Of a stretch of DNA of 64,000 nt, positions 1 to 9,998 are shown one piece after another. Positions within the stretch are counted from its first letter, which is position 1; every line of letters begins with the position of its first letter. Source of the stretch: Trogon surrucura (taxonomy: Eukaryota > Chordata > Aves > Trogoniformes > Trogonidae). The translations under genes and the position numbers were made by a program. A model generated the notes under the pieces. That model saw nothing but the letters and a program-made list of their open reading frames with translations. It did not search any database and was not told the origin of the DNA. The stretch is taken from assembly GCA_020746105.1 (NCBI GenBank), contig CM036639.1, positions 3,177,501 through 3,241,500 on the forward strand. The letters run 5' to 3'.

Positions 1-850
1 GTACACCGAGGCTTGAGCGCACGCACGCGGAGGCCAACTCTTCCCGGTGGGCTCGTGCGAGACCTCTCTGTGGGTGTGCGACGTCCAGGGAGGAAGGGAT
101 GTGGACGGAGGAATCTCTCAGTTCATGGTGCTCAGGTGGGTTCGGACATTTCCAAGAGCCTGGGGAGACAAGCACGAGAGGGTTTAACGCACTGATTCTT
201 GGAGACGAGGGTGCTCCTTGGCAGGTGAACCCAAAATGTCAGTAGGTGGAGTTCCACACCGTTAAAAAAGAAGCGTTACGCGCAAATAGTTTTGGGTAGA
301 ATTCAATCTCCTTGGCATTTTTTGCCACCAAACCACCCCTATTGCTGAGCTGATGAACAGGAACTGGGGAGAAATTAATTAAAAACAAGGCAAGAAGGTT
401 GCTGAACATTCCGAGGGCAGGTTTCTGTCCGTCTCCATTTGCTCCTTCTGATGTTTAAAAGAGATTGTAGAGGGGTGGGGAAAGAGATTTTTATAAATGT
501 TTAAGTCATGTATTTAGCAGTCTCTGGAGGTCCTTTTTTTTCTTTCTTTTTTTTTTTTTTTTTGCCTGCTGCCTTTTGCACAGCTGAGGAGAGGACAAAT
601 GTTTAAGAAAAGTAAGCGAGGTAACGAAACCGCAAGAAACGGGCAGGGGAAGCTGGGACCAGCTCCTAATAATTTGGATTTTCTTTTAAATTGAGTAGAT
701 TTCAGAAGGACAGTCCACCCTAAAAGAAACCAGTTTCTCTGTTTTCCTCAGGCAGACTTAGAAGAACAGAAAAAAAGCGTAACAAGCATCAATGGTACGT
801 TTTCCATATTCTGTCTGATGTTAGTGGGAATGTTGGTATTTCTCAGTTCA
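1..850. other. Intergenic DNA left of MYL4, no gene supported
   Basis: No open frame here has convincing protein character. A T-rich tract of about 30 bases lies near 533-562. A short plus-strand segment at 751-793 has an acceptor-like and a donor-like flank, but it is only 43 bases and has no partner exons. This is the DNA just downstream of the MYL4 poly(A) site. In human the next gene beyond MYL4 is ITGB3 or CDC27, but I see no sequence of either here. Confidence 0.6.
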
Positions 851-1313
851 GAAATTACCTCCTTTAGTGTTTTATTAAGCATCAAGTCTGCTGCGGGTTT
901 TCCAATATTTATTTCCACTGGCTGCTCTTTGATGACCACCTCAGCTCCTGGTGGGTTAGAAAACGTTATCACCATAAACCACGCCAGCCTCTTTCTTTCT
1001 GAGCCTCGTTCTTTCTCTTTTCTGAGAAAATCAACACAACGACCGCGACTGACGCTCACGGGGTTGGTGCTGTCCCGATGAATTTTAACTGGCACGAGTT
1101 ACAAATGAGGTTCGTTACCACGAAAGCAGTTTTGTGCTTACAGAGCTGTGATTACTCCTACTATTAATCCTATTATTATTCATATTATTAATTATTCCCA
1201 TTATTAATCCAATGCGGGTTTGCTTGTGGGGTTTGGGTGTTGGTTCCTCTGCCCCCGCCTGTTGGACACAATTTGGGAGGGAACACAAATAAACTCACCT
1301 GAAGTGTCTTCTT
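850..1313 (-). other. MYL4: MYL4 3'UTR, split by an intron, with poly(A) signals
   Basis: The stop codon is followed by only 15 bases before a consensus donor (low exon edge 1299, then gtgagt on the minus strand). The next acceptor (tttctaacccaccag) opens a wholly untranslated last exon at 947. That exon carries AATAAA on the minus strand at 908-913 and again at 871-876, so the transcript should end near 850-860. A non-coding last exon is the known layout of the skeletal/cardiac essential light chain genes. The junction lies less than 50 bases after the stop, so it should not trigger nonsense-mediated decay. Confidence 0.75.
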
Positions 1314-4300
1314 TCAGCCAGACATGATGTGCTTGACGAAAGCTGAGGAGGAACCGAGAAAGGAGAGCGTGAGAGGTTAAAGCACGCTCTGAGCTGTGGT
1401 GGGACGGGCAGGGGGGCAGCGGGGGTTCCCCCAGCCCTGGCACCCCCGGGATAAAGGGGACGTGCTGTGCCAGGACTGAGTTTTCTCCTTCTGTTCCCAC
1501 ATGGGCCCCAAACCTCATCAGTGATACCCACCCCCTCCTGGAGAAGAGCTGGTATCTCCATCCCCAGTTTCCTGCGGCTGAGTGAAATGGGTACCCTCTT
1601 CCTCCAGGCTCTGCAATTTTGGGGATTCCCAGATTTAACCACCCCCTGTTCCAGATTTTCACCCCCTTGGAGCCACGAGCCATCTCCAAATGTTCCCAGT
1701 TAGCCTCTGCTATGAAAGATGCTGGGTTTGTTTATTTTTGATAGCTTGCAACAAAACGCTGCCAAAACTGCAGATAAACCAGTCCTGAAACATTTGAAAA
1801 CACGCTGTCCTCAGCTGCTTTTACTGGAAATCACTGGCACAGCCACCTTGTTCCCACCCCAGCTGACACGTCTCAGCTCTCCGCAGAGAGGCTTTGGAGA
1901 GTGGTCCCACAGCTCCTTCTCGGTTAGCACCGATGTCCTCACAGAGGACGTATTTTGCACTCTAAGACAAGACAACCGCATTTGAGATGCCCCCGATGGG
2001 GACCTCTTGCTCCTACCTTCGTAGTTGATACAGCCGTTGGCATCTTCTTGCCCTGCCATGAGCTGCTCCACCTCGCTTTCCGTCATCTTCTCCCCTGGAA
2101 GAAGAGGACACAGAGGTGAGGAGAAGGGTTCTCAGCCCCCCAGGACCCTCCTGTCCTTCTTCCAGACAACCAGAGCCACCAGCAGAGGGAAAAAGGGGTT
2201 AAAAAGGAGCTGCTGGGGAGTGCTGGTGGGAGATTGTGGGGACTGGAGCAGGTTGCAAGGGTTGCCTGATAACAGGACTCTCCATCTCGCCTGCATCGTG
2301 CATGAAGCTGCGGCGTAAGATGGAAAAAGCCCCATATCCAGTTGTATGAAAGCTTTTGAGCAGCGGAGTGCTCGGTGCCCAGAAAGAGCACCCAGAGGAG
2401 ACCTGTGGCCGCCTCCCCAGGGCCAGCCCGTACCCAGCGTGACCAGCACGTGGCGCAGCTCGGCCCCCATCACCATGCCGTTGCCCTCCTTGTCGAAGAC
2501 GCGCAGCCCTTCCACAAAGTCCTCGAAGGTGCCCTGCTCCTTGTTGCGGGTGAAGTGCTGCAGGATGGGGAGGAAGGTCTCGAAGTCCAACGTCTTTGTG
2601 TTCATTTCTGGAAGGGGAGGAGGAGATGGCATCAGGGATTAACTTCACTGGGCTGAAGTCAGCCTCTGAGGACCTCCGACCCAACCTTCCTGGTCTCATT
2701 TCTGTCTTAGCACAGGGGATGGGAATATTAGTATATTATACTTAGGGTGGGAAGATCCATATAAGGAGGAAAATATTAACATCCGGTCTGCATACAGACC
2801 ACTGGTACCAGCCAGAAAATGAAAACCAGCAAGTCTGTCCTCTGTCCCCCTGGCAATGTGACTGCACTGGGACCGGTCAGGTCACACCAGTTTGCACCAT
2901 TTCAGGATATGGTCAGCTGAGCATCATTTGCTACCAAGCCCAGCTGAGGACACTCCATCCCTTACGTCAGCCGTGGTACAGGGAGGAGGAGGGAAGGAAT
3001 TTTACAGGAATGAAGCCTCTCTGAGTCATTTCCTTCCCAATTCCTTCATCTTGCAGGGCTGTTCCTACAGGGGACGCGATTCTTCACTTGCTGCTTGTCC
3101 CACCCTGCCCCAGTTTGCTGTCACCTTCTGGTTTGGGCTTGCCCAGCACCTTCAGGACCTCGGCGTTGGTGGGGTTGTGGCCGAGCGCCCGCAGGACGTC
3201 CCCGCACTGCGCGTAGGTGATCTGCATGGCTCCCGTGGGCGTCCGGTCAAACAGGCTGAAGGATTCTTTGAACTCTGCGGGGAAGAAGAGCTCAGATGTC
3301 CCTTGCCATGCCGGTCCCGTTTCCCACCCTGCCGAAGCAAGTCCTGCCCAGCAGGCAGGGAGGGGACAGACACGTGCGTGGCGGGTGCCCTCTGTGCCCG
3401 TCACCGGGGCAGGCAGCCCTGGGCTAGCCTGAGCAATGAGCCGCCGAAGCCAGCCAGACTCCTTCGACGGGTCGCTCGGCTTCTGGAGCGGGTTTTTTCA
3501 CCCGTGTGAAACCCAGGGTGACCTGCTGAGGCTCCTGCACTGCCTCGTGCTGGCAGCACCGGCTGCAGGTGCAGTCTCTGCTGCAGAGCATCATCCCCGT
3601 TGCTCTTCCCCTTTTCTCCTGGGGACCTCATGACCCTCTCCCACCACCACGACACCTAGAACACCCTGTCCCCCCTGCTGGTGTCCCCCCCCAGGCGCAG
3701 ACACAGCACAGCCTTGCTTGTGTTCGGGGGTGGGTGACCATGTCCACTCCAGCCTTGCAGCCCACTTGTCCCACCAGCCCTGCGTGGAAGGACACAGGAG
3801 ATGCATTTCCAAGTTCGTTCCGATGAGATATCATGCCACTGAGTGCTACATTTTACCTGGAGGAGGGAAGCCTAAATTAGGCACATTTAAGGACCTCTTT
3901 CCTTCTGTGTATGATGCTTTTCAGCTTCCTGACCTGCTGCTGCCTTCTCTCTAGTCCCGCTGTTGGCTACGTGGACAACCACACATCTGTGATGCTCAGA
4001 GCCTGGTCCCTGCCTCTCGTTTCAATGCAGAAGATCTTCTCCCCTACAACAGGCTCCTCACTGCTGTCGAGGTACGAAATATGAGGAACCAGTCCTCCAG
4101 GAGACACGTCCCCCAGGTCCTTACCCTTCTCCTCTGCAGGCAAGCCAAGGACCTTGAGGCTGGGGGCTCCACGCAGACAGCGAGGTGGTGGTTTTCCTAC
4201 ACATTTCTGGATTTCACCCTGCTGCCTCCAGGGAACCGAGTCCACCTGAGCAGTTGACTGACCCATGCAGGTTAATCAGCCTTTCCAGCCTGTCCACGCA

Positions 4301-6544
4301 AGCACGTGAGCTGGGAGTTTCTTGTCCGTGGCGTTAATGAATTCCAGGTTCTGGTGCATCTTCTTCATGACATCCAGCAATAGTTCACTCAAAGTGGAGC
4401 CGCTGCAACTCCTGCTCTCGGGTCGGGTGAGATGATCACAGTCTCCGTGCAGACGTCGTGGGCTGGTGGGCATTGCCTTGCCTTTGGGGGCAATCCTTGC
4501 CCAGGGCTTGGGATTTGCTCCATTTTCTGCTCACCATCTTCCTATCTCCTGCCCCACCACCCTGTAGACCTGTCCCTACCATGTCCATGCCATGTCGCTG
4601 TATTCCTGTCCACAATCTCCCCCTGCATCTCGGGGTGCTGCTGTTATCCCACCTAACCTCCCCGTGGCTCCGTCTCTGCAGGTGAGATCCCTCCGTCTGG
4701 ATTTGGGGGGATCCAGGGAGGGACATCACCGCCTGCGAGTCTCTGGGTCAGGGCTGCGAGGGTGCTCAGTGACATCTCCTCCCCGGCGAGGAGGAGATCC
4801 TCACATGCTCAGAGCCGTCACTGCAGGTTAAACCCAAATATCTTCACATTTTAACTTGCTCACTTTTCCGCTGTCCTTTTCTCCCTTTCAAAGGCTGGTT
4901 TGGGAGCCGAGCCTGCAGGACACTGTGTCTCCTCCTCCCAGTATTCCCACCAGGATCTGCCCTCGGATCTTGTCCTTTCCCCAGGCTGTACAGAGGCATC
5001 AAAACTGGCCGTGGAGAGATGAGAAATGCCAGCCCCAGCTCAGCCTCTCAGTGTGGGGCTGTCCCTCCATCACCAGAGGCTGCTCCTCCCACACGAATCC
5101 CAGACCTTGAACCAGGCTGCATCTCTCACCATGAATGGAAAAATACCTTTTCCTTGCCAGGCTTTGAAGCTGGGATTATCCTCTTTGCTGGGGCAAGCGA
5201 CAGACAAGGAGCCAGGATCCGTTTGTTGCTCCCGACAGCCCCGTGTTGCCATCCCAGCCAGATCCCTGCGCTGGCTCCTGCTCACCTCTGGCATCGCTCC
5301 CATCTCCATCTCCTGCCTCCTCCCTTCCCACCTAAGCTCTTCCCCATCTCCTTACTGGCCCGTTGCAGGTTGGAGACATGACTTTCTGGTTTCATATGTC
5401 CCTTCTACCTGCTCGGAAACCTCACAAGCCCATCCTGGTGGGAGCTGGGGTACTCCCAGGAGAGGGTTTGATGCGTGGAGCCTCGTGTCTCTCACGTCTG
5501 CTGTGAAAAACTACCTGGAAAAAGGGCTCCCTCTTTCTAACGCCATCTCTGGGAGAAGATGAAATCTGTGCTTACCTTCGATCTGCTCCGCAGTGAATTC
5601 AATCTGTTGGGAGGAGAGAACAGAGCCGGGCGTGAGGGCTGTGTCGCTGCCGGGGTGACAAAGGGGCTTTTCCCTGCAGTCAAACATCTCCCTCCCTGGG
5701 CTTCGGGGCAGGGACCGTACCCGTACCCGTACCCGTACCCATGCGGTGCCCGGGAACGCTCCTGCCCTTGCCACGGAGCTGAGATCCCTGCGGAAAGCGC
5801 AGCCGGCAGCAGCACAGCGGGCATGGGGTGGGCAGGCAGCGGGGATGCTCGGATCACGGTTTTGGGTGAAAAGGACATTCTTTCAAGGCTTGATTCCCAG
5901 TTCAAGTGATTAACCAGCCTCTGTGCTGAGCCTGCTATTAACAACTCCCCTGCCACAGCTCTGGCTTAAAAATGGAACTATATTCTGGGGAATCACGGGG
6001 AAAAACGAGCTCCCGTTGTGGAGACTTGGATAAAAGATGTTCTCGTGTGGAGGAGAAAACGCAGGCAGCAAAATACTTTAGGAAGGAGACAGTGGGTGGC
6101 AGAAAAGGTTTTCAAAGCTGCCGGGGCCCCGACGCAGCCTCTCAGCCAGCGGCTGTGGGGCGTTCGACTCCGCAGCCAGAGCTCTGGGCACCAGCGTCCC
6201 GGTGCGAGAGCGACGCGGTTTCCTTGGGCGAGCGCTGTGCGGGGCTGGGTGGGGGAAGATTGAAATGTGCCCCCAGTGAGGAGAGCAACGCTCCCAGCCC
6301 GCTGCATGAACACAATCCGAGAATTTTCCCCTCCCAGCCCTGGCTCTCAGCCTGGATAATGCCGTTTTTGCGCCGCGCCGCGTCGCCCGTGCCTGGCAGA
6401 TGACAGGCATGGAGAAAGACGGTGACGTCTTTGTTCCTCGCTCACCTTCACGCTCTTGGGGTCGAAGGCAGGCTCTCTGGGTGGCTCCGGGGCTGGAGCA
6501 GGTTTAGCTGCTTCCTTCTTCGGGTCGGGTTTCTTGAGCGGCAT
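1314..6544 (-). CDS. MYL4: MYL4, essential myosin light chain (embryonic/atrial type)
   Basis: This encodes an essential light chain that wraps the IQ motif of the myosin heavy-chain neck in striated muscle. The inferred coding exons (minus) are 6446-6544, 5576-5603, 3125-3274, 2434-2607, 2017-2094 and 1314-1342. They join in frame to 185 residues, against 197 for human MYL4. Residues 1-33 are the Lys/Pro/Ala-rich actin-binding N-terminal extension, starting [10 protein letters not shown]. The EF-hand region follows with [56 protein letters not shown] and [12 protein letters not shown]. The protein ends in [14 protein letters not shown] box lies about 90 bases upstream of the ATG. MYL3 is the main alternative, because all essential light chains are similar. 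I prefer MYL4 for the embryonic-type sequence and the linkage to DDX42-CCDC47-STRADA (human chromosome 17 genes). Confidence 0.9.
5713..5741. repeat. Short hexanucleotide tandem repeat (CCGTAC)n
   Basis: About four to five copies of CCGTAC occur in tandem inside MYL4 intron 1. This is a small microsatellite with no visible function. Confidence 0.8.
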
Positions 6545-6634
6545 CTCACTGGGTCTTTGGGAAGGTGCAGGGATGGGTTGTGCTGCCCAGCGAAGCAATC
6601 GGAACGGAAGGATGAAAGGCGATGTCTGCTCCTT

Positions 6635-6644
6635 CTTTTATATA
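6635..6644 (-). promoter_or_regulatory. MYL4: TATA box of MYL4
   Basis: The minus strand reads TATATAAAAG about 90 bases upstream of the MYL4 start codon, which predicts a start site near 6605-6612 and a short 5'UTR. Strong TATA boxes are typical of tissue-restricted muscle genes. An E-box CAGCTG at 6677-6682 lies about 35 bases further upstream. Confidence 0.75.
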
Positions 6645-6702
6645 CGGAGCCCTGTCCTCACCCCGGAGGGGCAGGCCAGCTGCAGGAGCAACTGCTACTT
6701 AC

Positions 6703-6710
6703 TATAAAAG
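6703..6710 (+). promoter_or_regulatory. Plus-strand TATA-like box back-to-back with the MYL4 TATA box
   Basis: TATAAAAG occurs on the plus strand about 60 bases from the minus-strand MYL4 TATA box, with the CAGCTG E-box between them. It could drive a divergent transcript starting near 6735 toward the receptor gene. No coding exon is visible nearby, so this is a motif observation only. Confidence 0.35.
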
Positions 6711-6741
6711 GAAGAAAACTCAAACGAGAGGGGCCCCAACT

Positions 6742-6760
6742 TGACAATTGCCCATTGTCA
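6742..6760. promoter_or_regulatory. 7-bp perfect inverted repeat (TGACAAT-N5-ATTGTCA)
   Basis: Two perfectly complementary 7-bp arms flank a 5-base spacer about 135 bases upstream of the predicted MYL4 start site. Each arm contains ACAAT, the core recognised by SOX HMG-box factors, so a paired SOX-type site is possible. This is inferred from the motif alone. Confidence 0.35.
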
Positions 6761-6769
6761 TCAGCTCCC

Positions 6770-9700
6770 GGCATAGCAAAGCCACCAGCCAGCCCCCCCC
6801 TCAGCTGCAAAAGGGGGGACGTCCCCCCCTCCTCCAGCACCTGCACAGGGTGGGCTGCACGGGGGCCGCTTGCTAAATGATCACTGAAAACCTAAACGCG
6901 AATGGCCCCGGGCGCCTGGCAAAAAAAATAGAAGCATGATGGCTGATAAACCTGCCGCGATACCCACGGGAAAAGCACGTCTGTTTTTAGGCAGGACTGC
7001 AAGGGCGGCTGCTGCAGAGCCCTTTTTAAGACCAGGATTTATGAAATGCTGCTACAAAGGAGCTCAGTCCTCCCTGAACGATCCTCCCGACCTCACGCTC
7101 AGGGTCTGGTTTGCCCCAGTCTCTCCCCAGGGATGAGCTTGTGCCCTGGGAAAGGCCGCGCTGCAGCGAGAAGGGTGCTCACCTCTGTCGGGGTGGCTAA
7201 CGAGGGTAACGCAAACGAGGGCTGAAGCCAGGGGTTTAATTAATGAGCTCAGGGTCTTTCACAGCTCTGCATCCCCAAAACCTGCGGGGCAGAGCGAGCC
7301 ATAACCTCTCCTTGTGGCTCCTCTCCAGGTGCTGGGCAGGCTCTGGTGGGAGATGCTCCTGCTCTCACCCACCTGTCTCAACTGCTTGAAGATGGGCAGA
7401 AGAGACAGAAGGTGTTCACTGAGGTTCAGCATCCCAGAAAATGGAGCTTGAGAATTACACTGAGACATCCTAAAGCATCAGCTTAAATATAGCCAGATTA
7501 CAACAGAGCACGGAAGGAGAAAAACTCATCCCTAGTTTGCACTGGGGTCCGAGAGCTGGTGTTCTGGTACCAGAAATAAATGAACAGAAAACTATTTACA
7601 TCAGATGAGAGCATCTTCTCTGCTGTGGAGCTGCTGCACAGCCTCCTTTCTCCGGCCAGCGCTTGCTTAAATGAGGCTGCAGAGATGGTTGCAAGGTGGA
7701 ACAGGATCCTGCGAGGTGCCGTGAGTCCTGGTGTGAGAGCTACGAGGTCTTGGTGCTGGCTGGAGGCTGAGCCATTATATTTGTACATAGGTATAAATAC
7801 ACATTATATATGCATACATGTAAGTTTTGTTTATACATAGATCTAGAAAATGCAGTTAGATCTGTGTTTTCAGGTGTTTTGAGTCAGGCTGGCTCAGGCT
7901 CGGCATGACCGGCTCGGTCTAATCCTGCCGTGTCGCAGGGCCAGGAGCGATGGGCACGGGGGTGTCAGCAGCTCAGCCTGTGCTCAGAACCCCGGAGACT
8001 CTTCCTCACCCAAGCTCTGCTCAAGCCGAAGGCTGAGCCCAGACAGGTTACGGGGTTGTTCAGGAGGAGGGAGCAGCACAAACTGCCAGGAAATTTGCCG
8101 TCTGCCGTCATCTCCCGATTGCCACCGCGGATCTGGGGAGCTGAGGGGGCTGGATGATGGGGCTGGGTGGGTGTCGTTTGCACTGATTGCTTTCCAGATC
8201 TCTCTATAATTTAGCAAGCGATTTAGCGAAAAACCAAAACAACAACAAACAAACCGAAACAGAACCAACAACCCAACGTGTTTTGCTAACTGCAAACTCA
8301 GAGCCTGGGTCAGATTTCGCCTGCAGTGGGAGTCAAATTGCCCCCGAGCATTGCTGCCTCCCCCTCAGCCAGCACCCACCCCTCTGACTCCAAACTAACC
8401 TCGCCTCGACTCCGTCCTCGCTCCCCGGCAGCTTCTGGGTCGGAAACCTGTACCCAGAAGAGCCTTCAGAAAACATTAATCCTGCAGTTCCACCGCGTAT
8501 CCCTTCTCTTGCCCCACGCGCCCGCGCAGCATCCCAACGAGCGAGCGCCGGAGCCGCAGTGCCGCCGGGCTGGTGTCGGCGCCCACGCGGTGGTGGCTAA
8601 ATTGGACCGGGGAGACGGGCAGCTGCCTGAGATGCCCCTAATCCCTCTTTGATTTACAGCCGGTCGCCGTGGCAGGGAAAGCAACTGAGAGGCTTGTTTT
8701 TCTGTCTGATTTAAGCAGAGGGAGCAGCAGCACCTCCTGAGCGCTGTCATTTGGATTTGCTCGGCTCTCCCTCCAGCTTCTCTCGCCGTAGGGGCCCAGC
8801 AAAAGTCTGACCCTCCTTGGAGCAGCCACAGGGGTTCATGGTTGGGACCAGGACGAGCCGTCCTGCCAGGAAAATCATGAGGGAGGCTCCAGGGGCTCTG
8901 CTCCGTGCAGGATTTTGGCACTTACGGTGGAAGCAATAGCCACGTCCGGCCATGGGTTACATGGGCTGGGACCCTGCTGTCCCTGGGGTTTGGCACCAGG
9001 CTTCAGAATTCCAGCCTCATCCTGCTAATGACAACCTGCTGGGGGAATGAGGACCCCTCAGTTTGTGCCCCCAGGGGTTGCTCAGACCTGCGGGGACACA
9101 AGATGCTCGAGGTGGTGGGAGCAAGCCGGGCATTGGCAGGATCCCAAAAAGCAGGGGACAGCCCTGGGGCCTCCCCGAGGGGCTGCAGGTGACAAGGGAC
9201 CGCACCGATGGGGGTGGTGTCAGCTGCAGTGGGACCAGTCAGGTGATTCTCTCAGTGGGGAGCAGGACTGATCCCAGTACGTCTCCCCAAAACACGCCCC
9301 TAACCCTGGGAGAAAGAAAAGGGTTAAACTGGCGTCTGCCTGAGCGACAGCCCAGCTCAAGCATCAGCGTTGAGGTGATGCTCACGTGCTTGTTGCACCC
9401 TCTGCCTCCTCACCTCCAACCACCTCGCTGCAGTTTTCCCCCCTGCCCTTTGGCTCCTCGGGACCAGTCTGGGGCTGCAGGGGACTGAGCAGCCCGGGGA
9501 CAGCGGGAGGATGCTGTGACAGCTGAAAAACGAGCCACCAGGTAGCGAGAGAAGTTTCTGAAAAGAGGAATCTGCCCTGAATGAAGAGGATTTTAGCACC
9601 TAGGGCTAAGCCAATAAACCTCTGCCATCCCCAGCTGAACGGGAGTTGTTTGCACACACTCCAGGAGCTGCTTTAAAGAAGACCCGGAGACCGAAGAGGA

Positions 9701-9998
9701 GGGAGCATGGTGGGGGGAGAATCCCCCCTGCCCGGGAAGCCTGCGAGCAGATCCCTTTAGTGCTGCCAACAGGGGACTCATCCCAGGGTGCTCCCCCAGC
9801 CCTGAGCTCCTGGGGAGGGGCTGTGCCCCTGCTGTCACCTCACCTCGATGGGGCTGGCAGCTGAGAAGGTGCTGCCAGAAGATGCTCTGTCCTGCTGAAC
9901 ACACCAGCCACCTCCATCACCGCCAGGCTTGGGCCAGCAGCTTTGCTTCCTCCAGCTCATCATCCCTGAGGTCACCATCCGAGTGACCCAGTGGGACC
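6770..9998. other. Intergenic region between the divergent MYL4 and PTH3R genes
   Basis: About 3.2 kb separates the two start codons beyond the MYL4 promoter. The open frames here are short and have no recognisable domains. It should contain the receptor's 5'UTR and promoter, but I see no convincing TATA box near the PTH3R start codon. Confidence 0.6.

Noticed and set aside
574-793. Small plus-strand exon candidates near 580-615 and at 751-793
   Set aside because: They have acceptable splice-like flanks but are about 40 bases each, match no family I know, and would run antisense into the MYL4 3' end.
859-1342. A separate minus-strand gene with exons reading [15 protein letters not shown] and AEVVIKEQPVEINIGKP
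   Set aside because: The first segment is the MYL4 terminal exon in another frame (true frame AFVKHIMSG then stop), and the second is its untranslated last exon containing AATAAA. The phase match was coincidental.
5713-5741. Tandem CCGTAC repeat as a telomere-like or CRISPR-like array
   Set aside because: The unit is not telomeric, there are only four to five copies without spacers, and it sits in an intron of a vertebrate gene.
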